A stretch of DNA of 64,000 bases from Microvirga lenta. Its GTDB lineage: Bacteria; Pseudomonadota; Alphaproteobacteria; Rhizobiales; Beijerinckiaceae. Of this stretch, positions 25,411 through 33,551 are shown one piece after another. The DNA is taken from positions 310,001 through 374,000 of the forward strand of contig NZ_JAJBBR010000002.1 of assembly GCF_020532555.1 (NCBI RefSeq), written 5' to 3'. The notes below the pieces were generated by a model. The model made no database searches and was not told where the DNA came from. It was given only the letters and a program-made list of their open reading frames with translations. The position numbers and the translations under genes were made by a program. Position 1 is the first letter of the stretch. Each line of letters opens with the position of its first letter.

Positions 25411-26769
25411 ATGAACGCAAGCCGAGCCATCCGTATGACCGTCCTGGCCTTCGCCGCTCTCGTGAGCGGGGCAGCCTGGGCCAGTACTCCGGCTCTCGTC
25501 GTGGAAGTTGAGTCCGGCCGCGTCCTCCACGCGGAGCGGGCGACCGATCCCTGGTATCCGGCCTCGGTCACCAAGCTGATGACCACCTATGTGGCGCTCG
25601 ATCAGATCCGCAGCGGCCAGGCCAGCATGGACAAGCTTCTGACGGTCTCGGAAAGCGCGGCGTCGCAGCCGCCGTCCAAGATGGGCTTCAAGCCGGGCAC
25701 CCAGATCCGCCTCGACAATGCGCTCAAGATCATCATGGTCAAGTCGGCGAACGATGTCGCCGCGACCATCGCCGAAAACCTCGGCGGCTCCATCGACGGC
25801 TTCTCCGAGCTGATGAACGCGACGGCGCAGCGCCTCGGCATGAGCAGCAGCCATTTCGCCAATCCTCACGGGCTGCCCGACGAGCGCAACCAGACCACGG
25901 CGCGCGACATGGCGATCCTCGCCCGCGCGCTCCTGCTCGAATTCCCGGATCACCAGGACCTGTTCCATATCGGCGCCATCCAGTTCGGCCGCCGGATCAT
26001 GCGCAACACCAACGGCCTCATCGGCCGCTATCCCGGCGCGGACGGCATGAAGACCGGCTTCATCTGCTCCTCCGGCTTCAATGTGGTCGCCACCGCCACC
26101 CGCAACGGCCGCCACCTGATCACGGTGGTGTTCGGCGCGCCCTCCGCCAACGAGCGCACCATGAAGGCCGCCGACCTGTTCGACCGCGGCTTCAACAGCT
26201 CGGTCAACTTCACCAATCCGACGCTGACGGCCCTGCCCGCCTCGTCCCTCCAGACGCCGCCGGACCTGCGCCCCGTCATCTGCGACCGGCGCGGCCCCCT
26301 GCCGAAGGAAGAGGACAGCCCGACGACCGTGGCGGAGGAGAACACGAACACGCCGAACCTCTTCTCGTCGGACGTGATGGCCTATGCGGGAACGACGAAG
26401 CCCATGCGCACGACCCTCGGCCCGCGTTCCGCCGTCCAGCCGGAGCGGGTTTGGGTCGGCCTGACGCCTCCCTCGGAGAGCGAGCTCGCTGCCGAAGCGG
26501 CCAAGGAGAAGGCCGCCGAGGAGGCTCAGAAGGCCAAGACCAAGAAGAAGGCTGCCCCGGCCAAGAAGTCCACCAAGGCCGCCGCCAAGCCTGCCGCGGA
26601 AAGCGACGACGCCGGCGAGGAAAAGGCGCAGGCCAAGGGCAAGGACGAGCCGCGGGCCAGCGTCAGCCTGAAGCCGGTGACCGGCGAGGGCAAGAGCGCC
26701 ACCAAGGCGGGAGCCAAGGCACCCCAGAAGGCGGATGCTTCGACGAAGTCCAAATCGTCCAAGAACTGA
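25411..26769 (+). CDS. D-alanyl-D-alanine carboxypeptidase (S11/DacA family) with Lys-rich tail
   Basis: The 452-residue protein has a signal peptide cleaved near AWAS. It has the S11 catalytic set SVTK (Ser at about residue 52, Lys 55), SAN near 112 and KTG near 218. The rest of the penicillin-binding fold is followed by a long C-terminal tail rich in Lys, Ala and Glu from residue 350 on. It trims D-Ala from peptidoglycan stem peptides. An upstream ATG at 25396 exists; 25411 has GGAG 9 bp upstream and starts near the signal peptide. Terminated at 26790-26832. Confidence 0.9.
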   Translation: MNASRAIRMTVLAFAALVSGAAWASTPALVVEVESGRVLHAERATDPWYPASVTKLMTTYVALDQIRSGQASMDKLLTVSESAASQPPSKMGFKPGTQIRLDNALKIIMVKSANDVAATIAENLGGSIDGFSELMNATAQRLGMSSSHFANPHGLPDERNQTTARDMAILARALLLEFPDHQDLFHIGAIQFGRRIMRNTNGLIGRYPGADGMKTGFICSSGFNVVATATRNGRHLITVVFGAPSANERTMKAADLFDRGFNSSVNFTNPTLTALPASSLQTPPDLRPVICDRRGPLPKEEDSPTTVAEENTNTPNLFSSDVMAYAGTTKPMRTTLGPRSAVQPERVWVGLTPPSESELAAEAAKEKAAEEAQKAKTKKKAAPAKKSTKAAAKPAAESDDAGEEKAQAKGKDEPRASVSLKPVTGEGKSATKAGAKAPQKADASTKSKSSKN

Positions 26770-26789
26770 TCCTCAGAACCGACACGCGG

Positions 26790-26832
26790 AACCGGGCGAA
26801 CTCCCATAGAAAGGGATCGCCCGGTTTCTTCT
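26790..26832 (+). terminator. terminator after the DD-carboxypeptidase gene
   Basis: AACCGGGCGA (26790-26799) pairs with TCGCCCGGTT (26817-26826) and is followed by TCTTCTT. It lies 21 bp after the stop codon. Confidence 0.8.
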
Positions 26833-26899
26833 TGGGCGGAGGGCCCTTGCAATCGGCTGCAAACCGCGCGAACGGTGCGGCCCCAACCCGGTTGCCGCG

Positions 26900-27808
26900 A
26901 TGACCCATCCAGCCTCTCCCGCCCACGGTATGCTTTTCGCCCTCGGCTCGGCGACCTTCTACGGCCTCAACATCGTCTATGCCCGGATGGCCTCGTTCGC
27001 GGGCGCGAGCGGATCGGCCATCGTGGTCTACCGCGTGTTCCTGATGCTGCTGCTCGTCGGGATCGCCGCCGTCGTCCTGCGGCGTTCCCTGGCCACGGCC
27101 CGGGAGGAGCGGGGCACCCTGGCCCTCCTCGGGGTTTCCACGGCCCTCGTGGGCGTCTGCTATCTTTCCTCGGTAGCCTACATCCCGGTCACGGTGGCCG
27201 CGGTGGTGTTCTACACCTTTCCGATCTTCATCGTTCTGGCGAGCCCCTTCGTCGAGGGCACCAAGCTCACGCCGGCCCTGCTGGCGGTGGTGGCCGTGGC
27301 GACGATCGGCGTCGTCATGGTGGTCGGCCCCGCCTTCGGCGACCTGGACTGGCGCGGCCTCGCCCTCGCCTTCGCGGCCAGTCTCGCCACGGCCACCCAG
27401 TTCTTCGCCGCCGCCCGCTGCCGCCGCACCGGCGTCGTGGCGAAGGTGTTCTGGATCCACGTCCTGGTCCTGCCCACGGCAGCCCTCATCGCCCTCGCGG
27501 CCGGCCAGCTCGACCCGCCCTCCACCCTGACGGTGGCGCCCTACGCGGTCGGCATGACCATCGGCGGCTATCTGATCGGCTTCATGCTGCAGTTCCTGGC
27601 GCTCGGGCGCATCACGGCGGTGGCCGCCGGCATCATCTATTGCACCGAGCCGGTCGTGGCGGCCGTGTCCTCGGCGGTCATCCTGGGCGAGACCCTGGAC
27701 GTCCTCCAGATGGCGGGCGGCACCCTGGTGCTGTCCGCCATCATCGCCAATGTCCTGCTGGAGCAGCGCCGCCACAGGGGCGCGCCCATCGTTGCCATCG
27801 CGGATTGA
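26900..27808 (+). CDS. EamA/DMT-superfamily transporter
   Basis: The 302-residue protein has ten predicted hydrophobic helices and two EamA repeats (TFYGLNIVYARMASF near the N-terminus; YCTEPVVAAVSSAVILGE near 250). It lies 4 bp before the COG0523 GTPase gene, so the two are likely one operon. The substrate is unknown; the GTPase link suggests metal-related export or import, but this is weak inference. Confidence 0.87.
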   Translation: MTHPASPAHGMLFALGSATFYGLNIVYARMASFAGASGSAIVVYRVFLMLLLVGIAAVVLRRSLATAREERGTLALLGVSTALVGVCYLSSVAYIPVTVAAVVFYTFPIFIVLASPFVEGTKLTPALLAVVAVATIGVVMVVGPAFGDLDWRGLALAFAASLATATQFFAAARCRRTGVVAKVFWIHVLVLPTAALIALAAGQLDPPSTLTVAPYAVGMTIGGYLIGFMLQFLALGRITAVAAGIIYCTEPVVAAVSSAVILGETLDVLQMAGGTLVLSAIIANVLLEQRRHRGAPIVAIAD

Positions 27809-27812
27809 CCCC

Positions 27813-28961
27813 ATGACCGACCCACGCACCCCTCCCGCTCCCCTTCCGCTGACGATCCTGACGGGCTTCCTGGGCGCGGGCAAAACCACCCTCCTGAACC
27901 GGCTCCTTCAGGATCCGGCCCTCCAGGACACGGTGGTCATCATCAACGAGTTCGGAGAGATCGGGCTCGACCATCTCCTCGTCGAAACGGTGGACGAGGG
28001 CATGGTGCTGCTGTCGGCGGGCTGCCTCTGCTGCACCGTCCGGGGCGACCTGATCGCCACCCTGGAGGACCTGCTGCGCAAGCGCGACAACGGCAGGATC
28101 GCACCCTTCCGGCGCGTGATCATCGAGACCACCGGCCTCGCCGATCCGGCTCCGATCCTCCATGCGGTGCTCTACCATCCCTACCTGTCCATGCGCTACG
28201 CGGTCGAGGGCGTGGTGACGGTGATCGACGCCGTGAACGGAGCCGCGACCCTCGATGCCCATCGGGAGGCCCTGAAACAGGCGGCGGTCGCGGAGCGGAT
28301 CGTCCTGACGAAGACGGACCTCGTCGAGGACCGGGACGGACTCGCCCGCCTGCGCGAGCGGGTGCGCCAGCTCAATCCGGGCGCCACGATCCTCGAAGCC
28401 GATGCGCCCGCCGAGGCGATCGTCGCGGGCGGGCTCTTCGATTTCGAAGGCAGGATCGCCGACGTGCGGGAATGGCTGAAGGCCGAGGCGGTCGAGGAGG
28501 CCGAGCGGGAAAGCCATGCCCATCAGCACGGGCACCACCACCACGGCCATGGTCACCACGACCACCATCATCACCACCACGACGTGAACCGGCACGACGA
28601 GCGCATCCGCGCCTTCTGCCTCACCAGCGACCGGCCGATCCGCCAGGGCACCCTCGACATGTTCCTGGACCTCCTGCGCTCGTCTCAGGGAGCCAAGCTC
28701 CTGCGGGTGAAGGGTCTCGTGGCCCTCGCCGAGGACCCGGAGCATCCGGTGGTGATCCACGGGGTTCAGCACGTGATCCATGTGCCGGCGGTGCTGCCGC
28801 GCTGGCCGAGCGAGGACCGGCGCAGCCGCCTGGTCTTCATCGTGGACGATCTCGAACGGGAGGTGGTCGACAAGCTCTGGAACGCCTTCCTCGGCAATCC
28901 CGGCATCGACCAGCCCGACGCCGCGGCCCTGTCCGACAACCCGCTGTCGCTCAGGCGTTAG
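27813..28961 (+). CDS. COG0523/CobW-family GTPase with His-rich metal-binding loop
   Basis: The 382-residue protein has P-loop GFLGAGKTT near residue 18, the COG0523 CxCC motif GCLCCTV near 73, and a GTPase NKxD-like TKTD near 168. A central segment (residues about 235-257, bases 28515-28583) contains 16 His in 23 residues. CobW_C follows. Family members are metallochaperone GTPases, often for zinc or cobalt. It follows an EamA transporter by 4 bp and overlaps the convergent ABC permease stop by 11 bp. No Zur box was recognised. Confidence 0.9.
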   Translation: MTDPRTPPAPLPLTILTGFLGAGKTTLLNRLLQDPALQDTVVIINEFGEIGLDHLLVETVDEGMVLLSAGCLCCTVRGDLIATLEDLLRKRDNGRIAPFRRVIIETTGLADPAPILHAVLYHPYLSMRYAVEGVVTVIDAVNGAATLDAHREALKQAAVAERIVLTKTDLVEDRDGLARLRERVRQLNPGATILEADAPAEAIVAGGLFDFEGRIADVREWLKAEAVEEAERESHAHQHGHHHHGHGHHDHHHHHHDVNRHDERIRAFCLTSDRPIRQGTLDMFLDLLRSSQGAKLLRVKGLVALAEDPEHPVVIHGVQHVIHVPAVLPRWPSEDRRSRLVFIVDDLEREVVDKLWNAFLGNPGIDQPDAAALSDNPLSLRR

Positions 28962-29721
28962 CCATCTGCGAGCGCTGCGCCCAGCCGGTCATCGACTGCT
29001 CGATGAGCGCGGTGATCACGTACATGATGACGCCGAGCACCGCGAGGACCACCAGGGCGGCCCAGACGAGGGGAACCTCGAAGGCGGCCGAAGCCCGGGT
29101 GAGAAGATTGCCGATGCCCACATTCGAGGCGTTCTGCTCGCCGATGACGGAGCCGACATAGGCGAGCGTGATCGCCACCTTCAGCGAGCCGAAGAAATAC
29201 GGCATCGCCCGGGGCAGGCCCACCTTCATGATGATGTCGCGCTTGGAGGCGCCGAGCGCCCGCAGCACGTCCTCCATCTCGGGCTCCACCGTCGAGATGC
29301 CCGTCGCCACGTTGACCACGATGGGGAAGAACGAGATCAGGAAGGCCGTCATGACCGGGGGCACCCAGCCGACGCCGAACCAGAAGACGAGGATGGGCAC
29401 CACCGCGACCTTGGGGATGGAGTTGAAGCCCACGAGGAGCGGATAGGTTCCGGCGTTGATGAGCCGCGAGGCGCCGAGCGCCATGCCGAGCAGGAGGCCG
29501 AAGACGACGGCGAGGCCGAAGCCGGCGATCGTCATCCACAGCGTGTGCATGGCGTGATAGGCGAGCTGGTTCCGGTAGTCCCAGATCGCCTCCAGGATCG
29601 TCGAGGGCGCCGGCAGGATGAAGCTCGAGACGTCGAGGACGCGGCAGACGATCTCCCACAGGGCGAAGAAGCCGACGGTGAAGATCCAGGGGGCAAGGGC
29701 GAGCTGACGTTTGGTCGACAT
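28951..29721 (-). CDS. ABC transporter permease (SsuC/TauC/NitB type)
   Basis: The 256-residue protein has about six hydrophobic helices and the EAA-loop motif EMEDVLRALGASKRDIIMKVGLPRAMPYF near residue 155. It is the membrane domain of an importer for nitrate, sulfonate or pyrimidine-like ligands. It is encoded 8 bp after the ATPase gene. Its last 11 bp overlap the convergent GTPase gene. Substrate is unknown. Confidence 0.9.
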   Translation of the reverse strand: MSTKRQLALAPWIFTVGFFALWEIVCRVLDVSSFILPAPSTILEAIWDYRNQLAYHAMHTLWMTIAGFGLAVVFGLLLGMALGASRLINAGTYPLLVGFNSIPKVAVVPILVFWFGVGWVPPVMTAFLISFFPIVVNVATGISTVEPEMEDVLRALGASKRDIIMKVGLPRAMPYFFGSLKVAITLAYVGSVIGEQNASNVGIGNLLTRASAAFEVPLVWAALVVLAVLGVIMYVITALIEQSMTGWAQRSQMANA

Positions 29722-29729
29722 GGGCAACC

Positions 29730-30521
29730 TCAGGCCGCCATCCGCGCCTGCGCGATGCGGCCGCGCAGCTCGTGAACGAGGGCCGAAAATTCGGGCGTGT
29801 AGGTGATCTCGAGATCGCGGGGCCGGGGAAATTCCACCTCGCGCTCGGCGACGATGCGGCCGGGCCGGGCGCTCATGCAGAAGATCCGGTCGGCAAGGAA
29901 GGCCGCCTCGCGCAGATCGTGGGTCACGAGGATGACCGTCACCCCCTGCGCCGCGTGCAGATCGCGGATCACGCACCACAATTCCTCGCGGGTGAAGGTA
30001 TCGAGCGCCCCGAAGGGCTCGTCGAGCATGAGGAGCTTGGGCTCGTGGATCAGCGCGCGGCACAGGGAGGCGCGCTGCTGCATGCCGCCCGAGAGCTGCC
30101 AGGGATATTTGTGCCCCTGGCCCTTCAATCCCACCTGGGCCAGCAGGGCCTCGGCCTTGGCGACATACTCCGCCTTGTGTTTGCGCAGCCGCGAGCGGTG
30201 CGGCTGCACGATCTCGAGCGGCAGGAGGATGTTGTCGAGGGTGGTGCGCCAGGGCAGCATGGTGGGGTTCTGGAAGGCCATGCCGGCGAGCTTCACGGGA
30301 GCGCCGACCTGCTTGCCGTCCACGATCACGGTTCCCTTCCTGGGAAACTGAAGGCCCGTGGCGAGCTTCATGAGGGTGGACTTGCCGCAGCCCGACGGAC
30401 CGACGATGGCGGCGAACTCCCCTTCCTGGATCCGGATGTTGAGGTTCTCGACGGCCGGAACGCCGTCCTCGGCCCGCGCATAGACGTGGGTCACGTCGTG
30501 AATGTCGACGAAGGTCTTCAT
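29730..30521 (-). CDS. ABC transporter ATP-binding protein (SsuB/TauB type)
   Basis: The 263-residue ATPase has Walker A GPSGCGKST near residue 42, the signature LSGGMQQR near 143, Walker B LLMLDEPFGALD near 163, and the H-loop VTHDLREA near 199. It energises the permease encoded next to it. The binding protein gene lies 58 bp upstream. Confidence 0.93.
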   Translation of the reverse strand: MKTFVDIHDVTHVYARAEDGVPAVENLNIRIQEGEFAAIVGPSGCGKSTLMKLATGLQFPRKGTVIVDGKQVGAPVKLAGMAFQNPTMLPWRTTLDNILLPLEIVQPHRSRLRKHKAEYVAKAEALLAQVGLKGQGHKYPWQLSGGMQQRASLCRALIHEPKLLMLDEPFGALDTFTREELWCVIRDLHAAQGVTVILVTHDLREAAFLADRIFCMSARPGRIVAEREVEFPRPRDLEITYTPEFSALVHELRGRIAQARMAA

Positions 30522-30579
30522 GAGGATCTGTCAGCCGGAGAAAGAAAGGGCCGGATCGTTCGCGCGACCCGGCCCGGGC

Positions 30580-31620
30580 TCAGTTCACTTTCCTCTGATC
30601 GGCGGGAGGAAGGAACTCGTCGGTGAAGATGTCCTCCGCCTTCGGCTTTTGCTTGTAGTTGAAGGTCAGCCCGATCTGATCGAGGGACTTGGCGAACCGC
30701 TCCTTGTCGATCCCGCCGAAGCCGTTCTCCTTCACCCAGGGCGTGATCATGTTCTGATCCAGCACCATCTTGAGGCGCTCCAGCTCCACGTCCTTCTTGG
30801 CGACGTCGTTGCGCTTGAGGACGGCCTCGACCGCGGCGGCCGGGTCCTTGATCGTATCCTGGACCCCCTTCATGATCGCGCGCAGCAGGCCCTTGACCGC
30901 CTCGGGCTTCTCCTTGGCGAACTTCTCGGAGACGATGACCGCGTTGCCGTAGAGATCGACCCCGTACTCGCTCATGGGCAGGACGACGATGTCGTCCGCC
31001 GGCACGCCGCGGGACTTCAGGTTGATGTAGGACGACATGGCGAACCCGAAGACCGCGTCGACCTCGCCCTGAGCCAGCATCGGCTCGCGCACCGGGAAGC
31101 CCACATTCTCGAACTTCATGCTGGAATCGTCGATGTTGTTGACCGACTTGAAGATCGGCCACTGGGCATAGGCGCCGTCTGCCGCAGGCGCGCCGAAGGT
31201 CCGGCCCTGAAGGCTCGAAATGTCCTTCGTGATGCCGCGGCTCTTGCGTCCGATGATTGCGAAGGGCGGCCGGTCGTACATCATCATCACGGCCTTGATG
31301 CCGGAATCCGGGTTCTCGTCCCGGAACCGCACCAGGGAATTGATGTCGCCGAAGCCGGCATCGTAGGTGCCCGAGGCCACCCGGGAGATCGGCTCACGGG
31401 AGCCGGCCGCCGGGTCGATGGTCACGTCGAGGCCCTCTTCCTTGAAGTACCCCTTTTCGAGCGCGACCGCGAAGGGAGCCGCCGGCCCCTCCCAGCGCCA
31501 ATCCAACGTGAACCGCACCGGCGTCTGCGCCTGGGCTGCGACCGAGCCGAGAAGCATGGCCGCGCCTGCCACCACGCCCCTGATCCACCATCCGGCTCCT
31601 GCCGAACCATCGAAAACCAT
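30580..31620 (-). CDS. ABC transporter substrate-binding protein (NMT1/THI5-like)
   Basis: The 346-residue protein has a signal peptide cut near AAQAQ (residue 31) and an NMT1/THI5-like fold (WEGPAAPFAVALEKGYFKEEGLDVTI near residue 42, then GFGDINSLVRFRDENP near 88). This family binds nitrate, sulfonates, thiamin precursors and related ligands; the exact ligand is unknown. The ATG at 31620 has AGAGG 8 bp upstream; longer frames to 31758 are rejected. It leads an importer operon with ATPase and permease. Confidence 0.87.
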   Translation of the reverse strand: MVFDGSAGAGWWIRGVVAGAAMLLGSVAAQAQTPVRFTLDWRWEGPAAPFAVALEKGYFKEEGLDVTIDPAAGSREPISRVASGTYDAGFGDINSLVRFRDENPDSGIKAVMMMYDRPPFAIIGRKSRGITKDISSLQGRTFGAPAADGAYAQWPIFKSVNNIDDSSMKFENVGFPVREPMLAQGEVDAVFGFAMSSYINLKSRGVPADDIVVLPMSEYGVDLYGNAVIVSEKFAKEKPEAVKGLLRAIMKGVQDTIKDPAAAVEAVLKRNDVAKKDVELERLKMVLDQNMITPWVKENGFGGIDKERFAKSLDQIGLTFNYKQKPKAEDIFTDEFLPPADQRKVN

Positions 31621-31713
31621 TACCGCTACCTCTGTTCTTGCCGTCGTCGTCGGGAGATCGGAGGCCCTGAGGACCGCCGAGGGTCCGCGCCGTCCGGGTT
31701 CATAAGTCCCGCT

Positions 31714-31742
31714 CATGCAAGCAGAATTGCACCGCACGTCAA
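31714..31742 (-). promoter_or_regulatory. candidate promoter of the ABC importer operon
   Basis: On the minus strand TTGACG (31742-31737) and TGCATG (31719-31714) are spaced by 17 bp, about 95 bp before the binding-protein start codon. The -35 is a good match; the -10 is poor. Confidence 0.3.
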
Positions 31743-31789
31743 GGCATCCGCTGAACAAGAAAACGACATCGGCTGCTCAAGTTGGGGTC

Positions 31790-31818
31790 TTGACGCCCAA
31801 AACGGTCGTCCCTACCTG
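31790..31818 (+). promoter_or_regulatory. candidate promoter of the terC-like gene
   Basis: TTGACG (31790-31795) and TACCTG (31813-31818) are spaced by 17 bp. They would give a leader near 90 nt that contains the hairpins described for 31846-31874. The -10 is weak. Confidence 0.3.
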
Positions 31819-31845
31819 CACCTTATCGGTGACCGGGCCCCTCTG

Positions 31846-31874
31846 ACGGGACGCGACATGCGCCCGTGATGTCG
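31846..31874 (+). promoter_or_regulatory. leader with two competing hairpins before terC-like gene
   Basis: ACGGG (31846-31850) plus CGC (31852-31854) pair with GCG and CCCGT (31860-31867). Separately, CGACAT (31854-31859) pairs with ATGTCG (31869-31874). The two cannot form together. The hallmark bases of the yybP-ykoY Mn2+ riboswitch were not found. The region may be a regulatory leader, but this is inference only. Confidence 0.3.
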
Positions 31875-31912
31875 GAGCCGATGCTCGTGAAACAGCAATC
31901 ATAGGTCCGGTT

Positions 31913-32920
31913 ATGCCAGAATTCCTGCTCATGGAATGGCTGGGAAAGCCCGTCTGGATGTGGACGGCCTTCCTGAGCCTTGTCGTCTTTCTGCTCGCCT
32001 TCGATCTCGGCATCCTCAACAGGAAGGATAAAGAGCTCGGCGTGAAGCAGAGCCTCCTGCTTTCTGCCTTCTATATCGGCATCGCCGTGCTCTTCGGCGC
32101 CTACATCTGGTGGGCGTTCGAGGCGGGCCTCCTGGTCACCCAGGATGGAAGCCATGCCGGCATCGCCTACTTCACCGGCTTCTTCATCGAGAAGTCGCTC
32201 TCGATCGACAACGTCTTCGTGATCTCGCTGATCTTCAGCTATTTCGCGATTCCGAGGAAATACCAGTACCGTGCCCTGGTCTGGGGCATCATCGGCGTCA
32301 TCGTGCTTCGCGGCATCATGATCGCGCTCGGCGCGGCGCTGGTGCAGGAATACGCGTGGCTTCTCTATGTGTTCGGCGCGTTCCTGATCATCACGGGCAT
32401 CAAGATGCTGATCGTGCCCGAGAGCGATCCCGACATCGAGAAGAACCCCGTCGTGCGCTTCCTGCGCAAGCACATGCGGGTGACCGACCGGCTCCACGAG
32501 CAGCACTTCTTCGTGCGGGAGCCCGATCCGAAGACCGGCAGGCTCGTCACCTGGGCGACGCCGCTCTTCCTCGCCCTCGTGGTGATCAACATCGCCGACC
32601 TGATCTTCGCGGTCGATTCGGTTCCGGCGATCTTCGCCATCACCACGGACACCTTCGTGGTCTACACGGCGAACATCATGGCGATCCTCGGCCTGCGCGC
32701 CCTCTACTTCGCCCTGGCCGCGATGGTGCACCGGTTCCACTACCTGAAATACGCGCTGGCGCTCGTGCTCGTCTTCATCGGCGGCAAGATCTTCTGGAAC
32801 CAGCTCGTGGGCAAGCTGGACCCGACGATCTCCCTGAGCGTCACGCTCGCCCTGATCGCCGGCGGCGTCGTCTTCTCCCTCTGGAAGACGAAGAACGAAC
32901 AGGCGGCCATCACGGGCTAA
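31913..32920 (+). CDS. TerC-family (Alx-like) integral membrane protein
   Basis: The 335-residue protein has about nine hydrophobic helices and the TerC motifs FFIEKSLSIDNVFVISLIF near residue 90 and NIADLIFAVDSVPAIFAIT near 227, each with conserved Asp. TerC-family proteins such as Alx and MntP-related YceF-neighbour proteins take part in Mn2+ export or metal loading of exported proteins. It is divergent from the ABC importer operon. A terminator follows at 32945. Confidence 0.9.
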   Translation: MPEFLLMEWLGKPVWMWTAFLSLVVFLLAFDLGILNRKDKELGVKQSLLLSAFYIGIAVLFGAYIWWAFEAGLLVTQDGSHAGIAYFTGFFIEKSLSIDNVFVISLIFSYFAIPRKYQYRALVWGIIGVIVLRGIMIALGAALVQEYAWLLYVFGAFLIITGIKMLIVPESDPDIEKNPVVRFLRKHMRVTDRLHEQHFFVREPDPKTGRLVTWATPLFLALVVINIADLIFAVDSVPAIFAITTDTFVVYTANIMAILGLRALYFALAAMVHRFHYLKYALALVLVFIGGKIFWNQLVGKLDPTISLSVTLALIAGGVVFSLWKTKNEQAAITG

Positions 32921-32944
32921 AGCGCCCCAACGATGCGACCAAGG

Positions 32945-32969
32945 AAAAGGCGGCGAAAGCCGCCTTTTT
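32945..32969. terminator. bidirectional terminator between terC-like and Lrp genes
   Basis: GGCGGC (32949-32954) and GCCGCC (32959-32964) close a GAAA tetraloop. A-rich sequence stands before and five T residues after, so it can work on both strands. Confidence 0.85.
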
Positions 32970-32978
32970 CGTTGCCGG

Positions 32979-33440
32979 TCAGACCGGCAGATCCCCGTCG
33001 CTCTTGACCTCCTCCATCACCGCGTAGGTGCGGGTCTCCTTGACGCCCGGAAGCGCCAGGAGGGTCTCGCCGAGGAAGCGGCGGTAGGCCGCCATGTCGG
33101 CGACGCGGGTCTTGACCAGGTAGTCGAACCCCCCGGCCACCATGTGGCACTCCAGAACCTCGGGGGCGCGCCGCACGGCCTCGGCGAATTTCTCGAACAC
33201 GTCCGGCGTGGTCTTGTCGAGAGAGACCTCGACGAAGACCAGAAGCTCCAGCCCCAGGCGGTGCGGATCGAGCCGCGCCCCGAACCCGGCGATGTATCCC
33301 TCCCGCTGCAGACGCTTCATCCGCTCGCTGGTCGAGGTCGGAGACAGGCCCACCTTTTCGGCCAGATCCACGGCGGCGATCCGGCCGTCGCTCTGGAGGA
33401 GCTTCAGGATCTTTCGATCTATTCGGTCGATCTCTGACAA
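32979..33440 (-). CDS. putR: Lrp/AsnC-family regulator, probably PutR
   Basis: The 153-residue protein has an N-terminal helix-turn-helix (DRKILKLLQSDGRIAAVDLAEKVGLSPTSTSERMKRLQREGYI) and a C-terminal RAM ligand domain (MVAGGFDYLVKTRVADM near residue 100). It is divergent from putA. In alphaproteobacteria such Lrp proteins (PutR) activate putA with proline. The start codon appears to be TTG at 33440; no ATG fits. The symbol is inferred from position and family. Confidence 0.82.
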   Translation of the reverse strand: MSEIDRIDRKILKLLQSDGRIAAVDLAEKVGLSPTSTSERMKRLQREGYIAGFGARLDPHRLGLELLVFVEVSLDKTTPDVFEKFAEAVRRAPEVLECHMVAGGFDYLVKTRVADMAAYRRFLGETLLALPGVKETRTYAVMEEVKSDGDLPV

Positions 33441-33527
33441 TTTTCACGGATCTTCAGCTGTTCTGCCGCGCAATCTAAGGCAAGGCGGCGATTATTGCTA
33501 TCGAATCACGGTTGCCTGCCTCCTATA

Positions 33528-33547
33528 TTCTCCGGAGTTCCGGAGAA
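33528..33547. promoter_or_regulatory. 20-bp near-start palindrome at putA (candidate operator or hairpin)
   Basis: TTCTCCGGA (33528-33536) and TCCGGAGAA (33539-33547) are perfect inverted arms with a 2-bp centre. The site overlaps the putA ribosome site (CGGAG at 33541-33545) 6 bp before the ATG, and overlaps a TATATT (33524-33529) that could be a -10 box. Confidence 0.55.
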
Positions 33548-33551
33548 CGTC

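Noticed and set aside
28515..28583. Histidine-codon tract as a tandem DNA repeat
   Set aside because: The CAC/CAT pattern encodes the His-rich loop of the GTPase and has irregular units, so it is coding, not a separate repeat.
31621..31912. TPP or yybP-ykoY riboswitch near the NMT1-like and terC-like genes
   Set aside because: The conserved core sequences of these riboswitches were not found on either strand; only unassigned hairpins are visible.
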